Origin: Clostridiales bacterium DTU070
GTDB lineage: Bacteria > Bacillota > Clostridia > DSM-8532
Assembly: GCA_001513105.1 (NCBI GenBank)
Contig: LFSH01000051.1
Location: 1-33,994 of the forward strand
Direction: 5' to 3'
DNA length: 33,994 nt
Both the position numbers and the translations under genes were made by a program. Every line of letters starts with the position of its first letter. Position 1 is the first letter of the stretch. The notes beneath the pieces are model-generated. The model was given only the letters and a program-made list of their open reading frames with translations, had not been told where the DNA came from and did not search any database. Below are positions 23,684 through 33,000 of this stretch, piece by piece.

Positions 23684-24529
23684 TTGAAAATAATTGCCAT
23701 GATAACAATTCTTGCTGCAGTTGCCGCAGCATTGGCAGGCTGCAGCCCGGCGGCTTCAGGTCCGAAAGTAAAAGTCATTGATATTCCGTTAACCCAGGAA
23801 GAATATGCTTTCGGTGTGAACAAAAACAAGCCCGAGATTCTTGAGGAAGTAAACAAGTTAATAGCCGATATCATGTCGGACGGTACATATGATGAATTAA
23901 TAGAAAAGTATTTCGGAGACGGTGAGCCTGAGGCAGTTGAATCCGCGGAACTTGATCCGTCGAAGGATCAGCTTGTTGTTGCTACGAACGCCGCCTTTGA
24001 ACCCTTTGAGTTTATGCTGGGCGATAAGTACTACGGAATAGATATGGAAATAGCAAAACTTCTTGCAGATCGCCTTGGTAAAGAGCTTGTAATCAGCAAT
24101 ATGGATTTTGATGCCGTATGCCTGTCGGTGGGCCAGGGAAAGGCTGATATTGCAATGGCAGGTCTTACGATCAGGGAAGACAGGAAAGAGTATGTTACAT
24201 TCTCAGACAAATACCATAATGCATCGCAGAAACTTATAGTGAAGGCATCGGACACCACTTTTGACAACTGTAAAACGGCAGAGGATGTTGAAGCCATTCT
24301 TTCAGGCCTGAGCAGCGATACCAGGATTGGTGTGCAGGGAGGTACAACCGGGCAGTTCTATGTTGAAGGCGACGAAGACTGGGGTTTCAGCGGCTTTGAC
24401 GTGGAATGCGTACCCTACAAATCAGGTTCTCTTGCAGTCCAGGATATGCTTAACGGGAATATAGATTATGTGATAATAGATGAAGCGCCTGCAGAGTTTA
24501 TTTCCAATGCCATAAATGAGCTTAACTGA
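23684..24529 (+). CDS. Amino-acid ABC substrate-binding lipoprotein, apparently circularly permuted
   Basis: A 281-aa binding protein of the SBP_bac_3 family. From TTG 23684 the signal peptide ends in lipobox ALAGC with Cys20. Residues ~28-77 (VIDIPLTQEEYAFGVNKNKP ... DGTYDELIEKYF) look like the segment that normally closes these proteins. The usual opening (LVVATNAAFEPFEF...YYGIDMEIAKLLADRLGKE) starts only at ~97, followed by the core ADIAMAGLTIREDRKEYVTF, and the protein stops right after VIIDEAPAEFISNAINELN, where a standard protein would go on for ~50 residues. The best Shine-Dalgarno (AGGGGGAG, 23659-23666) serves ATG 23673, whose frame ends after four codons at a TGA overlapping TTG 23684. 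One more A in the A6 run would join the frames as MKKSLKIIAM. Permease, ATPase and aminotransferase genes follow. Confidence 0.85.
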   Translation: MKIIAMITILAAVAAALAGCSPAASGPKVKVIDIPLTQEEYAFGVNKNKPEILEEVNKLIADIMSDGTYDELIEKYFGDGEPEAVESAELDPSKDQLVVATNAAFEPFEFMLGDKYYGIDMEIAKLLADRLGKELVISNMDFDAVCLSVGQGKADIAMAGLTIREDRKEYVTFSDKYHNASQKLIVKASDTTFDNCKTAEDVEAILSGLSSDTRIGVQGGTTGQFYVEGDEDWGFSGFDVECVPYKSGSLAVQDMLNGNIDYVIIDEAPAEFISNAINELN

Positions 24530-24548
24530 CAGACGCGGTTGTTTATAG

Positions 24549-24590
24549 AGGGTCAGGCGGATTATCGTTTGCCTGGCCCTTTCGTTATTT
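24549..24590 (+). terminator. Weak terminator or attenuator after the binding-protein gene
   Basis: AGGGTCAGGC (24549-24558) pairs with GCCTGGCCCT (24571-24580) with one G.T pair, followed by an imperfect T-rich tail. It probably lowers expression of the permease genes relative to the binding protein. Bases 24591-24783 show nothing further; a 70-codon opening across this area lacks a ribosome binding site and family resemblance. Confidence 0.55.
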
Positions 24591-24783
24591 TAGGATTCGG
24601 AACACAAAAGCTGCGGGTTTTGAAACCGATATACTGCGCGGATTTTAGGACATTGCTTCCGGGAAGAAAGAAACCTGTTCACATGATTGTGTTTCGGATG
24701 TTTCTTAAAATGATATATCCGGTTGCTAAAGGGCAGCCGTGGTTGATATAATGTTGTAAAATACTTTTTGTTAGGGATTTGTG

Positions 24784-25494
24784 ATGGGTAGTTTTGAAAA
24801 GAAACTTATAAAGTTCTGGGAAATTTTTTATGAGCGCGGCGGTTACACAAAGGTTCTGACCGGGCTCAGGAACACTGCATATATTGCCGTTGCCGGTCTT
24901 GTAATCGGTATTATAATCGGTACGATAATAGCCGTTATCGAGGTATTTCCGAAATATAAGAGGCTTCCAAGAATACTGAACAGGTTTTGCTCCTTTTATG
25001 TCGGGCTGTTCAGGGGTTCTCCGATCGTGGTGCAGCTTCTGGTCGCATATTATGTTGTTCTGCCCCTGCTTGGAATAAACATACCGCCGCTGAATGTCTG
25101 TGTCTTGGTGTTTGGCCTTAACAGCGGCGCTTATGTTTCTGAAATTATGAGGGGCGGAATACTGTCGGTTGACCCGGGCCAGATGGAGGCAGGACGTGCT
25201 CTTGGCCTGAGTTATGGCACTACGATGCTGAAAATAGTTGTACCGCAGGCAGTGAAGAATATATTGCCGACGCTGGGCAATGAGTTTATAGCGCTGATTA
25301 AGGAAACATCGGTTGTAAGTTTCGTAGGTGCGGCAGACCTGTATGTTGCTTTCAACTATATAGGAACCAACAGCTATGAATTTATGGTTCCATACCTTGT
25401 CATGGCAGTAATCTATATTGTCATGGTTATGATTATAGCGCTGCTTGTGAGAATCATGGAAAGGAGCCTCAGGAAAAGTGATAGACGTAATTGA
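24784..25494 (+). CDS. Amino-acid ABC transporter permease (HisM/GlnP-type)
   Basis: Membrane subunit of 236 aa with about five spans, in a polar amino-acid importer. Family marks: [21 protein letters not shown] (start of the permease domain), [40 protein letters not shown], and the EAA loop [28 protein letters not shown] 24784 has AGGG 7 bases upstream; the in-frame GTG 24781 directly before it is closer than usual. The 3' end overlaps the ATPase gene by 17 bases, indicating translational coupling. Confidence 0.94.
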   Translation: MGSFEKKLIKFWEIFYERGGYTKVLTGLRNTAYIAVAGLVIGIIIGTIIAVIEVFPKYKRLPRILNRFCSFYVGLFRGSPIVVQLLVAYYVVLPLLGINIPPLNVCVLVFGLNSGAYVSEIMRGGILSVDPGQMEAGRALGLSYGTTMLKIVVPQAVKNILPTLGNEFIALIKETSVVSFVGAADLYVAFNYIGTNSYEFMVPYLVMAVIYIVMVMIIALLVRIMERSLRKSDRRN

Positions 25495-26302
25495 TTTAAG
25501 AAAGAGCTATGGCAGGCTCGAGGTTCTGAAAGGCATAACGGTTACGATAAAGGAAGGCGAAAAAATTGCGATAATCGGCCCGTCGGGCAGCGGGAAGAGT
25601 ACGTTTCTGCGCTGTCTCAACTGCCTGGAGGATCCTACAGGCGGTTCTATAATATTCGAAGGCGTTGATATTGCTGACATGAGAGTTGATATAAATATTC
25701 ACCGCAGGCACATGGGGATGGTTTTCCAGCAGTTCAACCTGTTCAACAACAAGACCGTAATTGATAATATTATGCTTGCACCGGTGCATACAGGCATTTC
25801 GGATCTTCGTAAAAAGAAGATAAAGAATTTTTTCATAAGAATAAGAAATCTTTTTGCCAAAAACAAAAAACCCCTTTATGAGATAAACACCACTCCTTCA
25901 AAAATCAAGGAAGAAGCCAGGGTAAATGCAATGCGCCTGCTTAGAAGAATCGGTCTTGAAGATAAGGCAAATGCCTATCCGTCAACCCTTTCGGGCGGCC
26001 AGAAACAGAGGATAGCAATAATTCGTGCGCTTGCAATGAATCCGAAAGTTATGCTGTTTGATGAACCCACATCTGCACTTGATCCCGAAATGGTCGGGGA
26101 AGTGCTTGAGCTTATCAAACAGGTTGCCGATGAAGGCATGACTATGGTCATTGTAACCCATGAAATGGGGTTTGCCAGGGAGGTTGCGACACGGGTTCTG
26201 TTCATGGATGAAGGAAGGATTGTTGAAGACAACACCCCAGAAGAAATTTTCACAAACCCGCAGAATCCAAGAACCAGGGAGTTCCTGTCCAAAGTTCTGT
26301 AA
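25478..26302 (+). CDS. Amino-acid ABC transporter ATPase (GlnQ/HisP-type) with an insertion
   Basis: Cytoplasmic ATPase of 274 aa. Walker [10 protein letters not shown] at ~34, Q-loop [19 protein letters not shown], signature LSGGQKQR at ~170, Walker [13 protein letters not shown] at ~191 and H-loop VTHEMGFA are all intact. Members of this family are usually about 240 aa. Here a basic insertion of roughly 35 residues (about 104-148, including [20 protein letters not shown]) lies in the helical subdomain between Q-loop and signature. The start is GTG 25478 inside the permease gene, preceded by AGGAAAA. Confidence 0.93.
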   Translation: MIDVIDLRKSYGRLEVLKGITVTIKEGEKIAIIGPSGSGKSTFLRCLNCLEDPTGGSIIFEGVDIADMRVDINIHRRHMGMVFQQFNLFNNKTVIDNIMLAPVHTGISDLRKKKIKNFFIRIRNLFAKNKKPLYEINTTPSKIKEEARVNAMRLLRRIGLEDKANAYPSTLSGGQKQRIAIIRALAMNPKVMLFDEPTSALDPEMVGEVLELIKQVADEGMTMVIVTHEMGFAREVATRVLFMDEGRIVEDNTPEEIFTNPQNPRTREFLSKVL

Positions 26303-26343
26303 GCATGTCCTAATCCTGAAATGGATTCCATGTCCCGCTGCAG

Positions 26344-26372
26344 TTGCGAAACGGGTATAATTGTATTAAAAT
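26344..26372 (+). promoter_or_regulatory. Candidate promoter for the aminotransferase gene
   Basis: TTGCGA (26344-26349), a 17-base spacer, and TAAAAT (26367-26372); a second TATAAT at 26375-26380 lacks a -35. The 123-base gap after the ATPase gene contains no clear terminator, so co-transcription is also possible. Confidence 0.4.
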
Positions 26373-26425
26373 CATATAATACATATTCCAAAGGAATGCA
26401 ACTGTTGATATTGAGGTGAGTGCGC

Positions 26426-27592
26426 ATGAAATTTTCAAAACGTATTGAACAGCTTAATGAAGGAATTTTTTCGAAGCTCTTAGAGTTAAAGCGGGAAAGG
26501 CTTGCGAACGGTGAACAGGTGATAGATTTAAGCGTCGGAGCCCCGAATATTGCCCCAGCGAGGCATATAATAGATGCCCTGTGTGCAGCTGCCGCCGACG
26601 AAAAGAATTACACGTATGCGATAAGTGATCAGGTTGATCTGCTCAATGCAGTGAGTTCATGGTATAAAAACAGGTATGGAGTGGACCTGGACCCCAAAAC
26701 CGAGATCTGTTCGCTTTTGGGTTCCCAGGAGGGTTTTGCGCTCATATCAATGACCATTATAGACGAAGGGGACCTGGTGCTGATACCCGATCCGTGCTAC
26801 CCGGTATTTGCCGACGGCCCGCGCATGGCAGGGGCGAAACTTTATTACATGCCGCAGAAAAGGGAAAACGGCTATATTGTAAACCTTAAGGATATCCCGG
26901 AGGATGTTGCAAGAAAGGCAAAACTCATAATAGTTTCATATCCGAACAATCCGACCACGGCGGTTGCTCCCGACAGTTTCTATAACGAGCTGATAGCCTT
27001 CGCAAAAGAGTACGATATAATTGTGCTACACGACAATGCATACAGCGATTTGGTTTTTGACAATAAAAAAGGCGGCAGTTTTCTTGCCTATCCCGGTGCA
27101 AAGGATGTGGGCGTTGAGTTTAATTCGCTGTCAAAAACCTACGGGATAGCAGGTGCGAGGGTTGGATTCTGCGTGGGAAGCAAAGAGGTGGTTTCCCGCC
27201 TGAAAATGCTGAAATCCAACCTTGATTACGGTATGTTTATTCCTATTCAAAAAGCTGCCGTTGCAGCCATTACGGGCGATCAAAGCTGTGTTGCAAGAAC
27301 GAGGGAGGCATATGAATTACGCAGGAATATTCTTTGTGACGGGTTCAACAGCATAGGCTGGAATATGGAAAAGCCTGAAGCGACGATGTTCGTATGGGCG
27401 CAGATTCCGCCCAAATATGAAAAATCCATTGATTTTGCAATGGACATGATAAGGAAGGCCGGTGTGATGGTGACTCCCGGAAGTGCTTTCGGCCCTTCGG
27501 GCGAGGGACATGTACGCATTGCGCTGGTCCAGGATATTGAGGACATCAGAAAGGCAATTGAAGCAGTAAAGAAGAGCGGGATTCTTGAGTAG
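26426..27592 (+). CDS. Class I/II PLP-dependent aminotransferase
   Basis: Cytoplasmic transaminase of 388 aa. PLP-binding elements are visible: VIDLSVGAPN near the N-terminus, GSQEGFALISMTIIDEGDLVLIPDPCYPVF, VSYPNNPTTAVAP, LHDNAYSDLVFD (Asp and Tyr holding the cofactor), the Schiff-base lysine in NSLSKTYGIAGARVGF (Lys237), and the substrate-carboxylate Arg in GEGHVRIALV. It resembles aspartate/LL-diaminopimelate aminotransferase-like enzymes; the donor is not determined. ATG 26426 has GAGGTG 7 bases upstream; GTG 26420 overlaps that site. Its place after an amino-acid importer suggests it acts on the imported compound or a derivative. Confidence 0.9.
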   Translation: MKFSKRIEQLNEGIFSKLLELKRERLANGEQVIDLSVGAPNIAPARHIIDALCAAAADEKNYTYAISDQVDLLNAVSSWYKNRYGVDLDPKTEICSLLGSQEGFALISMTIIDEGDLVLIPDPCYPVFADGPRMAGAKLYYMPQKRENGYIVNLKDIPEDVARKAKLIIVSYPNNPTTAVAPDSFYNELIAFAKEYDIIVLHDNAYSDLVFDNKKGGSFLAYPGAKDVGVEFNSLSKTYGIAGARVGFCVGSKEVVSRLKMLKSNLDYGMFIPIQKAAVAAITGDQSCVARTREAYELRRNILCDGFNSIGWNMEKPEATMFVWAQIPPKYEKSIDFAMDMIRKAGVMVTPGSAFGPSGEGHVRIALVQDIEDIRKAIEAVKKSGILE

Positions 27593-27639
27593 CAAAATAT
27601 AAAAAGGTCAGGTTCTGAGACGACCCGATAAGTCAGGCT

Positions 27640-27676
27640 AAAACAGCGGAACGGCCATTTTGCCCCGCTGTTTTTT
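27640..27676 (+). terminator. Terminator after the aminotransferase gene
   Basis: AAAACAGCGG (27640-27649) pairs with CCGCTGTTTT (27665-27674), with a GGC/GCC pair inside the loop, ending in six T residues. Confidence 0.88.
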
Positions 27677-27872
27677 ACATTGTTTCCGTTTGCACTTTAT
27701 GCGTCTCTTTGTCCTTAAGCAACGGTTTAAACATCAATCCGGTCATGCAGCAGAGAATCCATCCCAGTGCAGAACAGGGACTATTGCTTAATCCGCCCCT
27801 TGTTTTTGCCGAAAATATAAAAAAGTGCAGTTTTTTGATAAGTGTGTTTATATTCACCTGAATGAGAGTATA

Positions 27873-27878
27873 TATAAT
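27873..27878 (+). promoter_or_regulatory. -10 box before the second chemoreceptor
   Basis: Perfect TATAAT in an AT-rich stretch, without a convincing -35 at 16-18 bases. No sigma-D (motility) consensus was found. Confidence 0.4.
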
Positions 27879-27918
27879 ATGATATTAGTTTACATAAGGA
27901 AAGGGTTGGGGGTACTTA

Positions 27919-30015
27919 ATGAAAAGCATAGGCTCAAGGATCATTGTTTCTTTTGGTATTCTGATTCTGATTGTTTGTCTGGCATTTGGTATAATCTCCT
28001 ATTATACTTCTGCAAACTCCCTGATGAATGTACTCAATGACACAATGCCGAAATTTGCGATCGAGGCTTCACTGACGATAGAGGACAGCCTGCAGAATCA
28101 TCTGAATGTTCTCGGCCTGATAGCTTCCTCTGAAGAAATGAGGGTGCTGAAGGAACCGGGCGGCAATTACTCCGCTGTTGTTCCGTTCCTGTCAAGGGAA
28201 GCAAGGAGGGCGGGACATGAAAAAATGATACTGATAGACAGGAGCGGAAAGGGAATATCCGATCAGGGCGAGGTTCTGGATTTGAAGGACCATTCTCTTT
28301 TCAGCTCGGCAATGTCAGGTGAAAGTACCGTATCAGAACCGCTGTTTGATACGGACGGAAGCAAGATTGTTATGGCATATGCGGTTCCTGTGGTAATTGA
28401 CAATCAGACGGCAGGGGTTCTGATGGCTGTAAGGGACGGGCTGGAACTTAGCGAATTTGTAAAAAGAATAAAACTTGGTGAAACCACTGAGGCGTTTATT
28501 ATAAATAACCAGGGAAGAACCATTGCCCATGCCGATACCGGACTGTTAATTGAAATCATTGATACACGGACCGTTGACGCTGCAGCCACGGCTTCGCTGC
28601 TGATAACGGAGACTGACGGCGGCGGGGTTGATACCGTGGCCTCTGCAACACTTGATGAAGCCGAACGAAATACATTCGGTTTTGATAATTTTACCGAAGT
28701 GCAGAAAAAAATGATGCAGGGCGAAACAGGTTTTGCGGAATACAAGTATAAAGGCGTTTCAAAAGTAGCGGGGTTTGCCCCAATCCCGGGTTACGGCTGG
28801 TCAATAGCCGTTTCTGTTGACAAGGCTGAGATGATGGCTGAGCTGGACAACCTTAGACCTGCCTTTGTTCTTATTTCTTTCATCTTTCTGGCAGTTGGCA
28901 TTATTGTATCGTACCTGATGGGAAGAAATATTTCCAGGCCTGTGACTGATTTGGCAAAACAGTGCATTATAATGTCAGAAGGGGATTTCACCACCAAGGA
29001 AGTGAGTAAAAAGTACGTTGAGAGACGTGATGAAATAGGTGAACTGACGAGAGGGTTCAGAAAGATTCGCGAGAATGTATCGGAGATTATAAAAAATGTC
29101 ATTTCCGAGTCACAAAGTGTGGACAACGCAATTATTACCGCGAGTGAAAGCATGGCAAAACTGAATAATGAAATCCAGGTGATGTCGGATATTACCCAGG
29201 AACTGTCTGCAAAAATAGAAGAGACATCGGCAATGGCTGAAGAAATGAATGCCACTGCGGCCGAGATTGAAAGAGCTATAGACACAATTGCGGTTAAGGC
29301 ACAGGAAGGTGCTGAGTCCGCCGGTGAAGTCAGCAAAAGGGCTGATGAACTCAGGAACAATGCCATGGAATCCCAAATGAGCGCACGGGAAATCCAGGAA
29401 AACAATTCCGCAAGGCTCAGAGAAGCCATCGAAAAAGCAAGGGCAGTGGAAAGAATCAATATTCTGTCGGATGCAATCTTAGAGATTGCTTCACGAACAA
29501 ACCTGCTGTCTTTGAATGCTACAATTGAAGCCGCCCAGGCAGGTGAGGCAGGCAGAGGTTTTGCGGTTGTTGCTGAAGAAATAAGAAGCCTTGCTGAAAA
29601 CTCAAGAAAAACCGCTTCCGAAATCCAAAAGGTTACACAGCAGGTCCTGGAATCGGTGCAGAACCTGTCCGAATGTTCGGAACAGGTCCTGGATTTTCTT
29701 GAGAACAAGGTCGCAAAAGATTACGACATGCTTGTGGAAACAGGGAAGAAGTATAATATCGACGCACGGATGATAGACGATATGGTAACTGATTTCAGTG
29801 CAACTTCACAGGAACTGTATTCATCTGTTCAAAGCATAATGAAGGCAATTAATGATGTTGCAGAGGCAGCAACCGAGGGAGCTTCGGACACAATGAATAT
29901 GGCGGGTGAAACAAGCATTGTGGCGGCAAAAGCCGGCGAAGTGATGGAACAGGCCAGGATTGTAAGAGACAGCGCCGAAAGGCTTATAAAGGCTGTATCG
30001 CTCTTCAGGGTATAG
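27919..30015 (+). CDS. Methyl-accepting chemotaxis protein with Cache-like sensor
   Basis: Membrane chemoreceptor of 698 aa. Span 1 lies at about residues 9-32, followed by a ~280-residue extracytoplasmic sensor ([20 protein letters not shown], then [15 protein letters not shown] just before the membrane, as in dCache domains). Span 2 is at ~314-335, HAMP at ~336-390, and the signalling coiled coil has its tip [20 protein letters not shown] at ~528-547. The start ATG follows GGGGG by six bases. dCache chemoreceptors often bind amino acids directly; with an amino-acid importer just upstream, an amino-acid ligand is a reasonable but untested guess. A kinase gene follows after 48 bases with no terminator. 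Confidence 0.93.
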   Translation: MKSIGSRIIVSFGILILIVCLAFGIISYYTSANSLMNVLNDTMPKFAIEASLTIEDSLQNHLNVLGLIASSEEMRVLKEPGGNYSAVVPFLSREARRAGHEKMILIDRSGKGISDQGEVLDLKDHSLFSSAMSGESTVSEPLFDTDGSKIVMAYAVPVVIDNQTAGVLMAVRDGLELSEFVKRIKLGETTEAFIINNQGRTIAHADTGLLIEIIDTRTVDAAATASLLITETDGGGVDTVASATLDEAERNTFGFDNFTEVQKKMMQGETGFAEYKYKGVSKVAGFAPIPGYGWSIAVSVDKAEMMAELDNLRPAFVLISFIFLAVGIIVSYLMGRNISRPVTDLAKQCIIMSEGDFTTKEVSKKYVERRDEIGELTRGFRKIRENVSEIIKNVISESQSVDNAIITASESMAKLNNEIQVMSDITQELSAKIEETSAMAEEMNATAAEIERAIDTIAVKAQEGAESAGEVSKRADELRNNAMESQMSAREIQENNSARLREAIEKARAVERINILSDAILEIASRTNLLSLNATIEAAQAGEAGRGFAVVAEEIRSLAENSRKTASEIQKVTQQVLESVQNLSECSEQVLDFLENKVAKDYDMLVETGKKYNIDARMIDDMVTDFSATSQELYSSVQSIMKAINDVAEAATEGASDTMNMAGETSIVAAKAGEVMEQARIVRDSAERLIKAVSLFRV

Positions 30016-30063
30016 AATTAAATGTAACAACACATACCAGGTTTGAAAAGGTAAGATGCGTGG

Positions 30064-33000
30064 ATGTTTGAATTGCCTGATTATGTGATAAACGAGCAAA
30101 TCCATGAAAATAACAGGGTAAAGGTATACAGGGGCTACTCTGAGAAAGACAGGATGCCTGTCATCCTGAAGGTGGTGGAAAAAGAGTATGCGGAGCCCGG
30201 TCACATAGCAAACTTGTATCGCGAATACGAAATAACCCGGCTTTTTGATGTTGACGGTGTCATCCGTCCTGAGAGAATGGAGCAGACAGGCACTGTCATT
30301 GCATTGGTTTCCAGGGATATCGGCGCCGTTTCACTAAAAGAATACATCCGTAGCAATAAAGTTGACCTTAAGATGTTCCTGGAGACAGCAATACAGATTG
30401 CAGAAACGCTTAACAGGCTTCACAACGCGGGTATAGTGCATGGTGACTTAAAGCCCGGCAATGTACTGATAGATACCGGGAGCAAAAAAGTATACATAAT
30501 AGATTTCAGCAGTGCCATACCTGTTTTTTCGAAAAACCGGGACACAGCATTTTATAACCTGGTAAAAACATATGAATACATGTCCCCTGAGCAGACCGGC
30601 CGCCTGAATATCGGGGTTGACTACCGGAGTGACCTGTATTCCCTGGGTGTAATGTTATATGAACTACTTGCCGGGACCACCCCGTTCAGGGCCGAAGACC
30701 AGGATGCATGGGCAGATGCCCATATTACCCAGACCGCAAAGCCGCCCCATGAAGTGCAAGGTTCAATTCCCGAAGTTATATCGGACATAATAATGAAACT
30801 CCTTGCAAAATCCCCTGAAGAAAGGTACCAGGGCGCAAACGGATTACTGTACGATTTGAGGGAATGCTATAATCAGCTTGCCAATACAGGGGAGGTACAT
30901 TATTTTAATATAGGCTCCAGGGATGTATCCAGGTATATCAGCTTACCGCAGGAACTCATCGGAAGGGATGATGAACAGCAGTTTCTGATCGATGCCCTCA
31001 AACGCGTATCTAAGGGGAAGACTGAAATAATCCTCGTAAGCGGGGATCCCGGCGTGGGAAAAACAATGCTGATTGAAAAAACCCTCAAATCGGCTGTTAA
31101 CGGGAACGGATTCTATATAAGCGGGAAATTCGATCAGCTTAAAAGCAGTATTCTGTATGCTCCCTTCGCATCGGCTTTCAGCAACCTGGTAAAGCTGCTG
31201 ATGACCAAAAGCGAAAAGGAACTGAATGATTGGAAGAGGGATATTCAGCAGGTCATTGGGCGCAGGGGAGCTGTAATTGCCCAGGTGATTCCTGAACTGG
31301 AGTGGATAATCGGAAAACAACAGCCGGCGGACGAGCTTTCTCCAAAAGAGGCGGAAAACCGCTTTTTAATGGTATTCAGGGATTTCGTAAAGGTTTTCGC
31401 AAACAGGAAGCATCCGCTTGTTGTATTTATTGACGATTTGCAGTGGGCTGATTATTCCTCGGTAAACTTACTGAAATACCTGAGCCTCGAGGCAGACCTG
31501 AAATATGTGCTTTTTGTCGGAGCTTTCAGGGACAATGAGCTGCCCGAAGGTCATCCGGTCCATGAACTTCTGGCTGCGCTGAAAAGCGGCGAGTATGCCG
31601 GGCAGAGCGGCTTTCTTCACCTGAAACCATTACAGTTCAGTTATTTTGCTGATATTATAGCCGAATCCCTGAATGTTAAAAAAGAGGATATCAGCATACT
31701 GTCGGAGGTTTTATACAGGAAAACCGGAGGAAATCCGTTGTTCCTCGGGCAGCTGCTGGCCCATGCCTATGAAGAAGGGCTCCTGTACATACAACAGCAG
31801 AAATGGAAATGGAACATAGAAGCAATAGATGCACTGAATCCGGGTGAGGATGTACTCGAGCTGCTGGTTAAAAAACTTGACAGGCTTCCGAAAAAGACGC
31901 AGGAAATTTTGAAAATAGCCTCATGCATCGGAAACAGGTTTGATATACATGCGGTTTCAAAGGTATGCTGCAAAACCGCTGACGAAACAATTTCATGCCT
32001 TATGCCTGCCGTTGCCGAAAGGCTTATAGTACCGGCAAAACCTCTTCAGACTTCGATGACCCAAGGCCCGGACGACGAATATGTGTTTGAGTTTCTGCAC
32101 GACCGTGTTCAGCAGGCAGTGTATTTACCGATACCCGTGCAGGAGAAAAAGGAAAAGCATATTGCCATCGGCAAGATATACTTAGAACACGGCAATATTG
32201 AAGACAGGATAATGTTTATAATGGACCATTTCAACCGCAGCCTGGATCTTATCGAATGCGGCGAAGAGAGGAAAAAACTGGCCGAATACAACCTAATGGC
32301 CGGCCGCAAGGCAAAGATTGCCGCTGCATATTCATCTGCGCTGCAGTATTTCAGGGCAGGAAAATCACTATTGCCCGATAATTCGTGGACAACTGATTAT
32401 AAGCTCAGCTATGACATTTACCTCGAGCTTGCACAGGCGGAGTATCTTTCTGCAAACATCACAACTGCAGAAGAGCTGTTCGATACCGTAATAGAAAAGT
32501 CGAAAAACGAGCTGGAACGGGCGGCGGTATACGGTTTGAAGGTTACACTGTACGCAGGCGTCGGGAAATACAAGGAGGCCGTTCATACCGGTATTCACTC
32601 GCTAAGAAGGCTTGGCGTAAGAATACCCACCGACCCGACGAAATTCGATTATTTGATGGAACTTCTGAAATATAAATGGCAGATGTTCAACAGGAATATT
32701 GAATCCCTTGAAAATCTGCACGAAATGAGGAAACCGGAGCAGGTAAAAGTTGCGGATCTCCTTTCACGCATGGCGTCGGTAACAATGTCGAGCCATCCTA
32801 ACCTGTACAGCTTTTTAATCCTTAAAGCGGGAAATTACGCGGTAAAGCACGGCAACACCGAGATGACATGTGTAGGGTACCTGGGATACGGCATTACCGA
32901 GGGAAGCGTGCTGGGAAACTATAAAGAAGGGGAAGAATACGCAAAGGTGGCCCTGAACCTTGTTGAGAAATTCGGGAAAAGCTCATCCAAATGTATTATA

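Larger units (their letters stand above)
27593..27918. other. Gap between aminotransferase and second chemoreceptor
   Basis: Contains the terminator at 27640-27676 and a TATAAT box at 27873-27878 about 40 bases before the chemoreceptor start. A 60-codon minus-strand opening here has no supporting features. Nothing else is seen. Confidence 0.6.

Noticed and set aside
24539-24751. 70-codon plus-strand frame between binding protein and permease
   Set aside because: Begins in the hairpin after the binding-protein gene, without a ribosome binding site or recognisable domain.
28791-29708. 305-codon minus-strand frame
   Set aside because: Shadow of the chemoreceptor signalling domain; Ala/Ser-rich sequence arises from its coiled-coil codons on the other strand.
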